A DNA stretch of 64,000 bases. It comes from Deroplatys truncata (lineage: Eukaryota; Arthropoda; Insecta; Mantodea; Mantidae). Location: NCBI GenBank assembly GCA_030765065.1, contig CM060981.1, forward strand, positions 224,633,152 to 224,697,151, in the 5' to 3' direction. This document shows positions 46,234 through 57,699 of the stretch, one piece after another (position 1 is the stretch's first letter; every line of letters starts with the position of its first letter). Both the position numbers and the translations under genes were made by a program. The notes below the pieces were generated by a model that was not told the origin of the DNA, did not search any database, and worked only from the letters and a program-made list of their open reading frames with translations.

Positions 46234-47538
46234 CAAGGGGTGTCTCAAAAGCAAGTTACAGTATTTTTTAAAAAATAACAAAACGTTTAAATATTTAAAA
46301 AATGTAGACTTTGCAAGCTACATTCAATAACCATTTCTCTACATAATCTCCTTGAATCTCATACATTTTTGGTGCAGTGATAACAGTTTTTAACCCAGTA
46401 TTAAAGCACTCTGCCGCTAAACTGGCTAACCATCTTTCCACTTTTTGTTTTAACTCGTCGTCATTTACGAGGCGCCTTCCCCGAGATGCTGCTGCAGCTG
46501 CGGAAAAAGACGGTAATCACTCGGTGAAAGGCCAGGCGGTTAAGATGGATAGCCGAAAACATCGCATCGAACCTGCTTAAACAGGGATTGAGTTTCCTAG
46601 TGGCGTGCGGGCGAGCGTTATCGTGGAACAAATGTTTTTTGCTCAACCTTACCTTCCCTGCCTTTTGTTTTGAATCGCCCTTCTGAGCTTCCTCAGCACC
46701 TCGTAATAGCGACCATCTGTCATCGTGGTCCCACGGGGCAGGTAATTGATGAACAGTACTCCCTTCGAAACCCAGAAAATCGTTGCCATGACGTTGCCAG
46801 CCAATGCAACAAATTTCGCCGTTTTTGGTGTTGGCTCATCGTTTCTTTTCCACATCGTACTCTGTCTTTTGGTTTCGTAGATTCAGTGAAGAAGACATGT
46901 CTCGTCCCGGTCGAATAAACCATCTCCCTCACTTAAAAAATCTGCAAAAATTGCAATGCAGTGTCGTCAACTCTCTGCTCCTTGTGCTGTTCTGAAAACA
47001 CGCGAGGAACCCATCTTGCACATCGTAGTTTCGATAGACGCAGTCCTCAGAAATGATCCTGCGAAGCGATGCAGGCTTATTTCAACATTAGTTCAAACAG
47101 AATTGCATCAAGTGTAAAGCGCCGGTCGGTGTCAATGACCGTCGAACCTCGTCAACAATATCCGGAGTGCGGGAAGTGGCGGATCGGCCGCTTCGTTGCT
47201 CACCATGTAATGTTGTTCTCGCTTTAATGAACGATTGATGCCAATGAGAAAACATTAGTCTTGACATAACGTCTATACCGTACACACTACAAAACTCGCG
47301 ATAAATTGCCGTCAAAAAACGGATTACAGTGCGAACATTCCAATCGGCGGTAGGAGTGAGTTAAATCTCCATTGTTACTGCCATTTTAATGTCCAAGCGG
47401 TAAGGGTAGGCACTTAGGAATTTTACAGTGCTGCCACTACATCCAGACGAAAGTTCCCTACGACTGCCGGACTTTCTCTCCCTACCGCACTGATTTAATG
47501 AAATAGTGTAGCTTACTTTACTTTTGAGATACTCCACG
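46234..47538 (-). mobile_element. Mariner element, about 1.3 kb
   Basis: The left end reads AGGGGTGTCTCAAAAGCAAG, and the right end, inverted, GGAGTATCTCAAAAGTAAAG. A TA lies at 47539-47540; its left counterpart has changed. Length and end structure are typical of mariner. An (AT)n tract begins 10 bases beyond the right end. Confidence 0.8.
46295..47384 (-). pseudogene. Mariner (DD34D-type) transposase, broken
   Basis: The minus-strand start at 47384 is followed by an early stop, then ADWNVRTVIRFLTA and REFCSVYGIDVMSRLMF (N-terminal helix-turn-helix, with a small deletion). The catalytic part has RDETCLLH (first Asp kept, stop directly after), MWKRNDEPTPKTAKF, VMATIFWVSKGVLFINYLP and LFHDNARPHATR (second Asp). 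The end gives CKVYIF and TAA at 46295. These blocks are diagnostic of the mariner family. Several frameshifts show it is inactive. Confidence 0.85.
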
Positions 47539-47544
47539 TAGAAT

Positions 47545-47548
<4 letters not shown>

Positions 47549-47588
<40 letters not shown>
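47549..47588. repeat. (AT)n microsatellite
   Basis: About 20 AT units just outside the mariner's right end. Confidence 0.95.
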
Positions 47589-47589
<1 letters not shown>

Positions 47590-47591
<2 letters not shown>

Positions 47592-50500
47592 GTCCTGTTG
47601 CAAGAGGAAGGCACTGCTGACCATTTGGCCTCCTGCACTGCCCTGCAGACTGTTACAGTTGAAGATTCTATGGAAGGAAGGTCACGGCTGTACTGGGAGG
47701 CAAGGCGTCGAATGGCAGACCAGCCAAGGACGGGCGTTGGCTGAAGAAGAAGAAGGTTATTTTCCTCAGCGTATGTATATAATCCCTGCATATTATTACA
47801 ATGGAGAGTGTAAATTTTCTTTACTGTTTATTATAACTATATCTACAGTATGAATCTGGCTGTAATATGCTGCTCGAAAATCCTCACTCACGACGTATTT
47901 TCGTTTGAGCTTTTGTCAATGCAACGCAGATTACTATTGTCTTTACAGGACTTCCTTGCCTTTTGGACGACACTGGGTTATTGAATAAGTATTTCATTTA
48001 TCATAAGCTTATTCTGACTCTAATGTTTAGAATTATTTGCTTATCTGATAATTCTGTGTATAACTTGATAAAAAAGCTTTACTCTTACGCATGTCGTGAT
48101 TTTCCCTCATAATACTTTGGTAACCTTGGTTATCTATGCATCTCAAGATGTTTGTCCAATGATTCAGAGTCTTATATCCAAACTGAGATATGCTCCCAAG
48201 GTTTGTTTGCAATCGGGTTCATTATAAATAGGAAAGGAATATTACGTGTTTATTTTCCCTTTTCCACTTCCCATTTACTCTGTAATCATGATATTCACTT
48301 AATCGGAGACTGAGACAACTACAAGTGTCTCAGAAACAGTGAGGTGCACGATGTGAGACAGAGATGAAGTCTATCAAATCCATGACTGAGGTGGTTCTCG
48401 TTAGTGGGATCCATTGAAGCGTTGTCTCAGCGGGCTCTGATACCATCACCAAAGGAAATCCGTTTTATTAACCTGACAGCTGAAAGCATATCCGTTTTAT
48501 GCACTCTATTTATGGGCATGAAATTTGTTAATGATTCGCTTCCATTACTTTATCGCTTTCTCCTTTGTATTTTTGTGAAATCTAATGTTTCAACTATTGT
48601 AATTATGTGAAAAATTAACGTTTTGCTTTTTGTTCATCACCATGTGCATGGTTACTATGATGATGTATTCTAATGGCTGTTTTTTATAAATAGCTCCACA
48701 CATTATTGGGGTTTCGTTATTGATATCCAGGCAAAATAAACTTAAAGCTTAGCGAGCTGATAGCTAATACAACGTCTGCTATTTTTTTACGTTTATTTCC
48801 ATTCACATGTAATAATTTCTTGTTCTAACATATTTGTAATTTTGATTTAATTGTTGTGCGATTGTTTCGGGTGTGAATTAACAGCTTCGTCTTTAAGGAT
48901 ACAAGTGATATGGTGATCAACAAGGTGGGTCTAGGTTAAGGCTCAGCTATTTCGTCAATGAATAATTATCGATATCGTGTTGAGACTTTCGTTGGTTGGA
49001 AACAAAACTTACAGGCTCCCATTCTATTAGATAGTATGCTCTCATAATGGAATTCCAATGAACATGCCGTTTGCATGGGTAACGCAAATTTGAATTATAA
49101 AGTAATAACTTTTACATACAAATTGTTAACCTACACTTTATGCCTTTTTTATTACATAAGATAGATGTTGCGAGATAGTTTTTAGAATCAGGGAGTGTAA
49201 TGCATTCGGATCAAACAGACACAAAGGTTAAATTCAATGTTAATGACCTTAATGTTAGCCCTCATTCCTAGTTAATTGTTATTTTTAATTTTAAGGAGAT
49301 TATGACCTATGTGCTGTGCTTCTTTTAATATTGTTAAGACATTTTAATTATATATTGTATAGGTTTCCTGATTTGTAGTTATCCTTGTTAATATCTTTAT
49401 ATTACACAGACCTAAAAAATTATTGCATATAATAAGGTTGGATTACCCACATTCATTTGACAAAGAAATTATTATAACAATTGAAGCTATAAGACTTAAC
49501 ATTTTAATTATTTATTCTAATTGTTTAAACTTCCCAACCAAAAATTGAAAAGAAAGTTGGAATTAAACTTTCTTCAAAAATAAATAACTAAAATGATATT
49601 ATATGTTAACGTGCTCTTTTCTGCTTACTTAATGATACAACGAGAATAGTAATATTCTGGGAAGCGTGTGAGTGTTGAAAGTTCACCATGATATAAAATA
49701 CTGGTAAACTAGGCAACAGAAATACCGTCTCCCAGGGAGAAACAGTAGTAATTTATCTAGAACTGCAATAGCCGAATTGCTTTAAGGAATACTATCAGAT
49801 ATCCTAAATGAAACATATTTTGCGGCATGTCGCTTTGTTTATAAAACTGGTTCTATTGTCCATAAGCAAAATAAGAGATGATCCACTTATAATTGAGTTT
49901 GAAAAGCAAGGACCATTTAAGATTACTAAATTACTGACGATCGGAGAGGTATTCAACAAAAATAACTTTTTTAGGAAAATAAATAATAAAGTTATTTATT
50001 GAAAACTGAGTAAAACTAATACAGGAAAATGAAACTATGTTACTGTAGACTAGTGGGAAATATTATATTTGTATACTTTTTAAGTATACTTCTTGATTTT
50101 TCTCTTGCAGATTTGATTGAGTCCGGGCTGAAGAACTGAAGTTTTGTGCTGAATTTTCACCTAATTCTTAGGAAAAAATTAATTAGCTTAATGTGGGTAG
50201 CCACTCTGATTTGTGCATTTAGCTTTATTTTCAGTCATTTCTTAAGTCGGATATCTTCCATTAAACGATCTTTAGTTTAGTAAAATGCCTTGAATTAAAA
50301 ATCATAAAATACCTTTTCATGAAATATAAACTCTAAAGAAAGAAATGAAGAATATGGTGAGAAAACATTAAGGAAAATGTCTCTTTGTTCAACAGGTCTC
50401 ATATCTTGTAGTTCAGCTATTTAGAAAGTGCTGTGGCGTAGTTTATGCTGGCGGGTTAAGCGTGCTGTTTTACTAAATTGTCGCCTTTCGTGAACAAAGG

Positions 50501-50770
50501 TGAATTTATGGGCGTATATACCATAAATTCCTTTCAATATCGATTCACCTACCCTGCTCTCGAGTAAATCAGGCAATTTCCGAAGACGTTTGTTCTGACA
50601 TTAAGCAGCAATTACTGATCTTTTCTGCTTCTGCTCTTGCGGCGGATATATTCTTCTTAGAGAAATACAATAATAACTGCCGTGTTTTAATTTTTGTCAT
50701 TGTGCTAAATTTAGGCATTTATTTAAACGCTTGTTTCTGATAATTGGTTTTCAACTTAAAAGTGACTCAG
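47590..50770. other. No recognisable gene
   Basis: 47590-47790 is open on both strands and GC-richer but has no known motif. The rest is AT-rich without exon signals. Confidence 0.35.
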
Positions 50771-50776
50771 TTACTA

Positions 50777-52158
50777 CAGAGAGAGTCAAAAAACTACGAA
50801 CCGGCTGCGCAGTACTTTTCCTGTCCGCGTCCTCGGCGCTCGTTGCCGTCTGCCGCTATCACAGAAAGGCGTGGATGAAACCATACAACATTTTAAAAAC
50901 TACTTTTAAGGGCTTTACTTACCAACTTTATGAAAGAAGATACTGAAACGGCCACCAACGCTATCCATACATTTTTGGTACCTCTTTAGGAAACTATCAA
51001 TCACTCGCCGTAGTTCACGTTGAGAAATGCTGGCAATTTCCTGACGGATATTTTGTTTTAATTCTTTCACGGTATGTAGGTTTGTCTTATATACTTTATG
51101 TTTTTAGTAACCCCAGAGAAAGAAATCACAGGGGATTAAGTCGGGGGACCGAGAGGCCACAAATTTGTACTAATAATTCTGTCCTCAAACACGCTTTCAA
51201 TTGTTTTCATAGAAATATTGGCTGCTGGAGAGTCTTGTTGAAGAAAAGGCAAAATCACGCTCCCTGTCTGTTAATTCTCTAAAAAAGGGGGCAAAATTAT
51301 ATTCACGTATGTATGAGCGTCAAGTGTTAACTCGAACAAAATAGGTTATAACTCTTTCTCCGCTCATGGCGCACCATATACCAATTTTTTCGTCATGTAG
51401 GGGTGCTTCATGAACAATATTAGGTTTGTCAGAACTGCAATAACGATTATTTTGTGTACACACATATCCATGAAGGTGGAACCAAGCCTCGTCCGTGAAA
51501 AATATTGTGTGCAAAATTGAAACTCCACTCACAAAATGTGCGCCTAATTACAGGATCACTGGTTTAAGAGCATGTGCCATAGTTATTTTGTATGCTTATA
51601 ACTTCAGCAATTTGGTAGATCTTCGCGCAGAGCCATAAGAAATGCCTGCTTGTTGTGAAAGACGCCTAAGTGATTTTTGGGGGGAATTCTCCAAACGATG
51701 GTCGATGTCAGCTGATGTTTCTTCGGTAAGAACCACATGCGGTCTTTTAGATTTTTTTTAGCCTGAACACTTCCTGTGGCCTGAAATTTATTCTAAAGTT
51801 CATGGATTGTTGCACGGCCTGGAACTTTTACACCTGGAAATCTTTCTACAAGTCGTGCTTTCACTTGGCAAGCTGACTGAGTTAACACATACGAATCATA
51901 AACAAATATACGTTGTGCAGTAGAAAACATATACTGAGCCATAATATGCTTAGTAACTAAGTACAGGACAAAATAATAAATAACTCGTATTAACTGAGCT
52001 ACATCATATCACTGTCAATTCAATACTGCACTTCACACTGCAGAACCAAACCACGTCAACAGCGTGAGCTTGTTTATAGCAGCAGTGCGTTATCATGTTT
52101 CCACACGCCCAGTGGAAAAACATCGCGCAGACGGTTCGTAGTTTCTTGGCTCTCCTGT
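50777..52158 (-). mobile_element. Tc1/mariner-type element with TA target site
   Basis: 1382 bp. TA flanks at 50775-50776 and 52159-52160. The left end contains GTCAAAAAACTACGAACCGG and the right end, inverted, GCCAAGAAACTACGAACCGT, about 30 bp of imperfect inverted repeat. It lies about 0.5 kb from the upstream prominin-like exon. Confidence 0.85.
50915..51942 (-). pseudogene. Mariner-like transposase (DUF4817-type N-terminus), broken
   Basis: It starts MAQYMFSTAQRIFVYDSYVL at 51942, with a helix-turn-helix region reaching VPGRATIHEL and then a stop. The catalytic part reads FFTDEAWFHLHGYV near 51480 (first Asp kept), then NNRYCSSDKPNIVHEAPLH and IGIWCAMSGERV. Downstream the minus strand has a frameshifted second-Asp region, a degraded PDLIPCDFFLWG-like block near 51130, and the C-terminal MDSVGGRF, ending TAA at 50915. 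The same subgroup is found at 60145-61168. Confidence 0.8.
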
Positions 52159-52684
52159 TAGGTTAAAAAGTACGTTAGCTTGAAACAGAAATTAATGTGT
52201 TGGAATCTAAAAGTTTACTAACAATAATTACAGCGGAATAAATCTGGAATTTAACGGAGACAGAAACAAATTTTTAGTGAAGTTATATTATATAATATGA
52301 TACAGTGTTAAAATGACGCTACAAATATTTTCTTCAATGAGATATTACGTCTGTTTTCAGAAAGAGTAATTCATGTTCAGAAACACAGATAATCTGAACA
52401 GGAACTAATTAGAAAGTATAATTATGTATAAATGCATAAGCTAACGTAAATACGACGCATTATCATGTGGTAAGTCATCAGTGTTCAACAAAGCGGCGCT
52501 AAGTATAATTACATTTATCCTGATAATGAGAGAATATTCCACAATCACCAAAAGGATGAAAGGTTTAACTGAAGGAAGATAAAGAAGGGCTTAAACATGC
52601 ACACACTGACACACACATACATACTTTGTAGGTAATACATAATTACTTACATAAGCTGCATGCATAAATGTTTTTCACATATAC

Positions 52685-52780
52685 CTGCACTGAAGTCCAC
52701 AAGAGCATCAAGAGCAATGTCCACTCCTGTTTCTGTTGCTATTTGGTTCTGTATTGGTCGTCCAAGTAATTCTTCTATAT
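52685..52780 (-). CDS. Internal coding exon, prominin-like protein (partial)
   Basis: A 96-bp minus-strand exon. The acceptor is TTCTATTGTTATAG at its high-coordinate side and the donor GTATATGTG begins at 52684. It takes one base of its first codon from the preceding exon and leaves one base at the end (phase 1 to 1), which fits exon 2337-2539. It encodes IEELLGRPIQNQIATETG, then VDIALDALVDFSA. Known of the family: in prominins a segment with a short LG or LG-P turn and a helix precedes the helical part carried here by the second exon. Inferred: the same gene. A short exon on its own is weak evidence; the phase match and continuing helix raise it. Confidence 0.55.
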
Positions 52781-53066
52781 CTATAACAATAGAAAATATA
52801 AAGCGCTTTATTTAATAACCAAGTATGATCATAACGGTATCCAAAATTGTTACAAGAGAGTTAGATTCATGCTTATTACATAATAATTACAGATGTTTTA
52901 TGTATATCAAAGGGCAAATATTGGTTTTATTTTCGCTATGCGCGTCTGTATCAATGGAACTTGAGGCAGTATTTTATATCACAACACTGTGAATGCCAGA
53001 GTGATTGTAGTGTAAATTAGCATTATTGTATGACAATGATTTTAGATGTTTGTTAGCCATAAGCAT
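52781..53066 (-). other. Presumed upstream intron sequence
   Basis: If the exon at 52685-52780 is real, this continues into the preceding intron on the minus strand. No further exon of the gene was recognised up to 64000. Confidence 0.3.
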
Positions 53067-53640
53067 TGTTAGGAAATAAGTTTACACGGCCTCACTGAAA
53101 CTGACAATAAGAGTGGGTAACAATGAACCTATGGGGTGAGTTGTTTATCACTAAGAAGATATAAACAAATGGTCAGGGTAGCGTGCCTTTCTTTAGAAAT
53201 GGGAATATGTGTTAGTAATTGTGATTGGCTGACAAAACAGACGCTAATGTTAGCGCGATTTGGTAAACAATAGTAGCTCTATTATAATGCTTAGGCATTT
53301 CGGGGAGGAGTATATATTCTCGAGCTACAAGCATGTTTCACGCAGTTCTACGAAATCTCTCGCGAGGTATACGTCACGCCTTGAAAAGTCATTCGCGAGG
53401 TACACTTCGCGCAGTTCTAAGGAATCTTTCGTGGAGTGCAGTTTGGAAGAATCTCTCGCGTCGTAAAGTTAGTTACAAAATGTGAAGTACGCGGCAACTA
53501 ATACGACAGTAATTACATTCGGAAATATAACAGTTTCAGTCAGGCGTGTATAAAGATTAAAGATGTGAACTATTAATTAAGTGTGACGGCAATAAAAGTG
53601 TGAAAATAATGTTTTTTATCAGTGTTATCTTTTGGTAACA
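53067..53640 (+). mobile_element. Possible solo LTR
   Basis: 574 bp bounded by TGTTA and TAACA, the usual inverted ends of many LTRs. Inside are a TATA-like TATATATT at 53311 and an AATAAA at 53591. No target-site duplication is obvious and no retroelement genes flank it, so the call is tentative. A short open frame at 53260-53466 comes from its internal repeats. Confidence 0.3.
53328..53462 (+). repeat. Imperfect tandem repeats with TCGCGA
   Basis: CGCAGTTCTACGAAATCTCT and CGCAGTTCTAAGGAATCTTT, plus two CGCGAGGTA(T/C)AC blocks, form degenerate repeats of roughly 35-70 bp. The palindrome TCGCGA occurs twice. Confidence 0.6.
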
Positions 53641-53649
53641 ACTCCTTCC

Positions 53650-55935
53650 GTTTACACGCCCTGCTCAGAGATATTTGCTCGACTGAGTAATAATAGCTAG
53701 CCGGAGGACAAAGAACCCAAAATTCAAAATAATAAAACAATAACAAGTGCCCAGTAAATAAGATAACACGAACAGATTACTGCGACAAACTATAGTCTTT
53801 AGAGTTGGTGCACATGTCTTATCATAAAATCAATTTTTTGTGCTTAATAGGATTACTTTCCATTGAAAGCATTTTGAAACGGCATTAAAAACATGGGACG
53901 CTGGAAAGAAAATGGACCCCATATACAGATCTGAACCGAGGTTTTGAAATCTACCAACAAACAATGAGACAACGGCACCAGGGCCCGAACGACTGTAATG
54001 GTGGCAATTACGCTGTGAGGCAGCGGTATGCTGAACCCTTCCCGAGGAAACAAGGTAAGTCCTATAGTCTCCAAAACAACCAGGGGCCATCACGACGTCA
54101 GTAGACTCCAAGACAATTCCAGGCATTTCCTTATTATATTATACGAGATTTTTCAGGGATTCAAACTTGAATAGACAGCGCTGAAGAAATGAAAACCAGA
54201 ACAGGACTTAAAATGGATCGAAAGGCTGATATTATAGAAATAGAGCTAATATTACGCAAGAGTAAGTAAAATCTCACTGATGCCTAGCATTTATATGAAG
54301 TATGAGCAAAATAATTTAGAGCTATTAATAGTCTCTGTCCCTTTTATTAGAGAACGACAACAACTGTCGGAAACGAAGTGTGGTTGGAAGTATTTTGTTT
54401 CCAAATTCGGCACAAGGAAATACAAGTCTGAGATTATATAATTATCCAGGGACACCCATGATGAAATAGCAACAATGTCAGATGGTTGACTTAGAAAGTC
54501 GCAGTACAATTACGTAGTCAGATTTAGCGATGCAATACAGCACAGAACGTAACGAAGATCCCCTACAACATGGTTAACGAAATTTACAAGCTCATGAAAT
54601 CTCTGGTGCAACAATGTCAGTATACACTTAAGAACTGCTTGATCATCTAAAATGAATTCTGAAGCTTCAGATTTACGTGGTTAGGAATGTGATCATCGTG
54701 ATCACTCAGAAGGTACCAATTACGGATTTTATTTAGATGAAGATGGATGTGGTTAGTATCTTCCATTAAAACTGAAATCTTTGAGGCTTATTTTCTATCT
54801 TTTCTCCTATCTTTTTAGTTTCAGTAAAGCAGACCTGTTCCTGAGCCGTAAATTTTAAACTAAATTCTTGTAGAAATATTCTCCTTTGGATTTACCATAC
54901 CGATTAGGTTGCATCCTTTCCTACGTAAGTCTTTACACATGAAAATTATATGACAAGTAGTTTCGGCTTCTTCATTGCATAACCTATATACTGTTCAAAT
55001 ACTGATTTTGTATAAGTGAAATTAGCTTATGTGCTTTTTTTTAATCCCCTCGTGGTGGATCTTATTCTTGCAAGTTACATTTTATGCACAATTCAAGTCA
55101 TTGTTGATTACGAAAGTGCACCAGTGACTATAGTTACTATCGATTCTGGCGCACCTTCGTGTATAGAGGAACTGAGGGAGAGAATGAAATGTTGAACATC
55201 GAATATATTTTCCTATGATATTTTCTTATTCAGAAAAACCCTTACCACCAAAGTGGTGAGGTTTTTTCCACTACGATTAAAATAATTTAAGTATAATAGC
55301 GAGATACCAATCCTATCAACTGACAGTGTAGGAGCGGAGTAAGCTACTCAGTATTGTTGATTGTATAAGTGAAAACGATAGTTATCTCGGAGGGAAGTTA
55401 ACAACAAGGTAAGTAAACAGCAGTCTGAGTGGATATCTCGTAAGTGTTGCTGAAATCCGCGATTTCAGAAGATCCTGGGGAGATTATGAAAAGCTGTCGT
55501 ATAGTAACGTCATTATATATACACCATCTGACGGGGATTCTAAATTATTATTAACATTTGTTAATAAGCTCCGTCATTTCCTAAGAATCGCGGCTGAATA
55601 TGTGTACTTTCGCACGTTTTCAGCATATGCCGACTTTTGGTGATGTGCTCTAGATCGCGAAATGACGGGTTTCAGGAAATGGCGGTGTATCATAACAAGG
55701 TTAAAGGAGCGGTTCGGATCCACAGAATCCCTGAACTACACACAGGAAGACATATAGTTTGGAAAGAACCGGACTCTGCAATGCACACCAGTACTCTTTC
55801 AAAATAGGAAACTTGGCACAGAAGCCACATCTTCGAAAGAACGTTAGAGAGATGGTAAATGCTGACATACATAAGTGTAAGAGGAGCCTATTTCAGAAGC
55901 TGTGAAATTCGCAATATATGAAACACCTAGGCATC
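53650..55935. other. No recognisable gene
   Basis: Open frames at 53830-54126 (minus) and 55690-55872 (minus) have no family signature or splice pairs. Confidence 0.35.
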
Positions 55936-55940
55936 GTTAG

Positions 55941-56799
55941 AAAAACTCTGATGTGTTATATTCAGATGACCTTTTCTACCATTCTACAACAAACCATTTT
56001 TCGAAACCTTATTCTTCTATCTAATTCATGCTAATAGAGATACACGTTTGCAGGAATGGTTTTATTACATATTTCCTTGTAGGTACAAGGGGAATAAGGA
56101 ATTACTTATAGACGCATGGCTGTTGTGGCTTTGAAATTCCGTTCTCTTGCATGACCGAGAGAGAGAGAGAGAGAGAATGAGAGTGAGAGAGAATGGTGAT
56201 TTTGCAGTTGAAAACAAGCATTTGATAATCCAAATCTATAATAAAGAATATCTTGGAAATACTTAACACTACAATAAGTTCATTTGAAATAACTTGTTTG
56301 GTTTAACCAGATTACATCCGTTGCATATTAATTTTTATATGCTTATTACAGTTTACAAGTTATAAATATCATTCAGAACGAAAACGACTTTATAGGCTAT
56401 TCCCAGAAAATTCAAGGTATACATTTTATTTGTCATACAAGTATCTTAAATATATGACATTTTAATGAAAGTCGTTAGAGCCTTTCTGGGAAAATAAAAA
56501 CAAAGAAAAATGTTCCATGTAAAGGGTAGTTTGGGTTTGGGAGATTTTCTTGAAAATCTTCGTGTCGCATCCTTGCAGGACGCTGAACTTAAATAACAAA
56601 TTTGGTTTTTAATCGGCTTATTTTTTTATCTATGCCGTTCACAGCCACACGGACACACGAAGACAAATAGACCTTCTTCTAAAAATTCCTTTTTGGAATT
56701 TAGGGAGCTCAAGACTTGTATTTACAGTATTATCTCTGTTTAGAGTATCTGGGTGGAACGCAATACTTCCTCTACTCACTATAGTAGAGAAAGTAAAAA
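55941..56799 (+). mobile_element. Family H repeat, complete copy
   Basis: 5' edge AAAAACTCTGATGTGTTATA, 3' edge GTAGAGAAAGTAAAAAC. The 3' hairpin has a shortened loop (CTACT, CACTAT, AGTAG) with its stem intact. A GA microsatellite (56157-56194) has grown in the 5' half. The CA centre is short and mixed. Confidence 0.8.
56157..56194 (+). repeat. (GA)n microsatellite inside family H
   Basis: Imperfect GA units after TTGCATGACC, with ATGA and GTGA interruptions. Confidence 0.9.
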
Positions 56800-56919
56800 C
56801 ACATTCTCGAGATTAATGATTAGACGCTTATCACTTAAACTAGCATGTAATTCTCAATAATACCTAGACTAGAATCATTAACTGCAATATTGCTAGTATA
56901 CGGAGGAGAAAGATTCAGA

Positions 56920-57690
56920 TCATTAAATCTGACTAAAGCTTATTTACGGATAGTATTAGATAAATGACTGCAAAAATTCAACGCATTCCTTCACACTGGC
57001 CGAGTATGTCAATTTACACATTGTTCCTTTGGCCTAGCAAACTCTGGAAGCGTATTCTTAAGAGCCATGCCTGAAATTCTCGGTATACTAGTAGTGGGTT
57101 ACAGTTCCTGTGTTGAAGAAATGCTTATTCACGGCCTAAATTTTGAAGTAGATTTAGCTCACATACACATGTTTACAAGAAGGTCAAGGGAAAATGGCCA
57201 CACGAATAGGGTGAAGTGCAACTTCTTTGACACTTCCAAGAGGTTTTGGTGATATCTAGATTTTGGAAAACAATAGCCCTGGACCCCTTGCTTTGGAAAT
57301 AACAGGCCTGAAATATTTCAAATAAGGAGAAGCATATGTTTGTGTCATGGGATACATAAGCAGATTTTTAATAAACCATTCAAAGGCAGCAGTATATTTC
57401 AGAGTATTTGTTGATGACGGACAAGATAAGGGAAAGGAGGATGTTGAAAAAAATGGTTTGTAGCATTTAGGGGCATTATTTGGCAACCAAATTTTGTTAA
57501 CCAACTCAAGATCCATTCCCCTTCAATCGCTGTCCCACGTTTCCTCCTATCCCAGGTGTACAAAGATGAGTTCGGGATTATATCCGAAGCGTTTCGGGCT
57601 CTCACAAAGACCGAAAGGGTTGCAAGTATTAGAGCAGGAGGTCGAGGCGATCTTCCCGTTCCAGAAGTTCAAATATTTTGTTTATTCCTA
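56920..57690 (+). pseudogene. Ty3/Gypsy-type pol relic (reverse transcriptase)
   Basis: The frame gives LNLTKAYLRIVL, a stop, KFNAFLHTGRVCQFTHCSFG and LANSGSVFLRAMPEILG, then YSSCVEEMLIHG and VDLAHIHMFTRR. These follow the order of Gypsy reverse-transcriptase blocks: the LDL..AY motif, the F...G...F...PFG segment, the catalytic box and the H..H segment. The catalytic YVDD box is replaced by CVEE, and several stops are present. 57490-57690 may be a decayed continuation. No LTRs or other domains were found. It is an old, inactive copy. Confidence 0.6.
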
Positions 57691-57699
57691 ACGAGCCAT

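Larger units (their letters stand above)
2540..52684 (-). other. Putative 50-kb intron of the prominin-like gene
   Basis: The interval between the two phase-compatible minus-strand exons (52685-52780 and 2337-2539) is 50,145 bp. The donor reads GTATATGTG at its high-coordinate end and the acceptor TTTCTTTACAG at its low end. Inside I find only transposons, retroelement relics, SINEs, microsatellites and unrecognised DNA, and no better minus-strand exon. The known spacing between the helix and the cysteine pair in prominins leaves little room for a missing exon. A small skipped exon cannot be excluded without a transcript. Confidence 0.45.
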
